From NCBI GenBank assembly GCA_018399635.1, contig JAGYOH010000006.1:93258-157257 (forward strand): a DNA stretch of 64,000 bases. Reading direction: 5' to 3'. Under the pieces are notes generated by a model that saw only the letters and a program-made list of their open reading frames with translations, was not told the origin of the DNA and made no database searches. Made by a program: the position numbers and the translations under genes. This DNA is from Clostridia bacterium. GTDB lineage: Bacteria; Bacillota; Clostridia; Peptostreptococcales; Acidaminobacteraceae. Positions 63,863-64,000 of this stretch are shown here, in pieces; the first letter of the stretch is position 1, and each line of letters opens with the position of its first letter.

Positions 63863-64000
63863 ATGAAGGCTTTGATGAAAGGTATGCTAAAAGGTGTGTA
63901 TCGCGGCCTGGTGTATGCCCTGATCCTGGGGCTGGCGGGGGCGGTGGCAGGCTGCTGGTGGGGGACGGACATGGTCCGGGGGGCGAGCAATGGGATTTTC
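63863..64000 (+). CDS. Partial hydrophobic protein at the window end
   Basis: 46 codons to the window edge. Start ATG five bases after GAGGTG; an ATG three bases upstream is also in frame. Basic N-terminus MKALMKGMLKGVYRG followed by a membrane helix (LVYALILGLAGAVAGCWWG). The family is not recognised from this part. Confidence 0.6.
   Translation, partial: MKALMKGMLKGVYRGLVYALILGLAGAVAGCWWGTDMVRGASNGIF

Overview
The window most likely comes from an anaerobic, low-to-mid GC Gram-positive bacterium of the Clostridia type (Bacillota). Supporting signs are strong AGGAGG ribosome-binding sites, frequent GTG and TTG starts, a tyrosine T-box leader, lipoproteins with a lipobox plus lspA, a single-chain pyruvate:ferredoxin oxidoreductase, ferredoxin-type MinD ATPases, cobalamin riboswitches and a BirA-like site before bioY. 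No rRNA or tRNA gene, prophage or CRISPR array is visible. The genus cannot be fixed from the sequence alone.

Layout, 1-22.3 kb. The end of a glycine betaine (OpuA-type) transporter is followed by an RNase H and then a tight seven-gene operon (2.0-6.2 kb): an Mrp ATPase, two NifX-like metal-cluster proteins, two ferredoxin-domain MinD ATPases, a Fur-family regulator and a DUF134 protein. It resembles the orange-protein operon of sulfate reducers. Next comes a sulfur (or selenium) block on the minus strand: a thioredoxin-reductase-like protein, two halves of a YeeE/TsuA-type transporter around a tandem pair of identical TusA proteins, then a divergent LysR regulator and a third TusA. At 10.6-14.9 kb a glycosyltransferase, an ATP-grasp enzyme and a three-gene ABC importer form one overlapping operon. 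Glycolipid or envelope genes (GT4, UDP-glucose dehydrogenase, GT39-like) lead to two rhodanese lipoproteins, one carrying four rhodanese domains.

Layout, 22.3-35.8 kb. A short intergenic cluster of DnaA boxes lies just before a cobalamin riboswitch that controls a BtuFCD-type importer. A second cobalamin riboswitch controls a divergent adenosyltransferase-fold protein, a triple-DUF4430 surface protein and an ECF S component. A T-box/tyrS/MOSC/NatAB-type ABC stretch, a lytic transglycosylase and a glutaredoxin follow. A complete IS200/IS605 element (tnpA, tnpB) sits directly upstream of galU.

Layout, 35.8-64 kb. After galU and ogt comes a five-gene Na+-NQR-like cluster (nqrBCDEF order) with no nqrA beside it. 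Then come PFOR, a Crp/Fnr regulator, an RND efflux pair, a HAD protein, bioY behind a BirA-like operator, a MATE pump with its MarR repressor, an MBL/beta-CASP nuclease, an FAH-family enzyme, a nitroreductase, an ACT protein, a secreted glycosidase-like lipoprotein, pyrE, trmB, cardiolipin synthase, lspA and an EamA transporter. The window ends in a partial membrane protein.

Physiologically the genes fit together as anaerobic energy metabolism (PFOR feeding ferredoxin, NQR-like ion pump), sulfur-atom uptake and trafficking, vitamin scavenging (two B12 systems, biotin) and envelope building. Most assignments rest on motifs read by eye; no database search was run.
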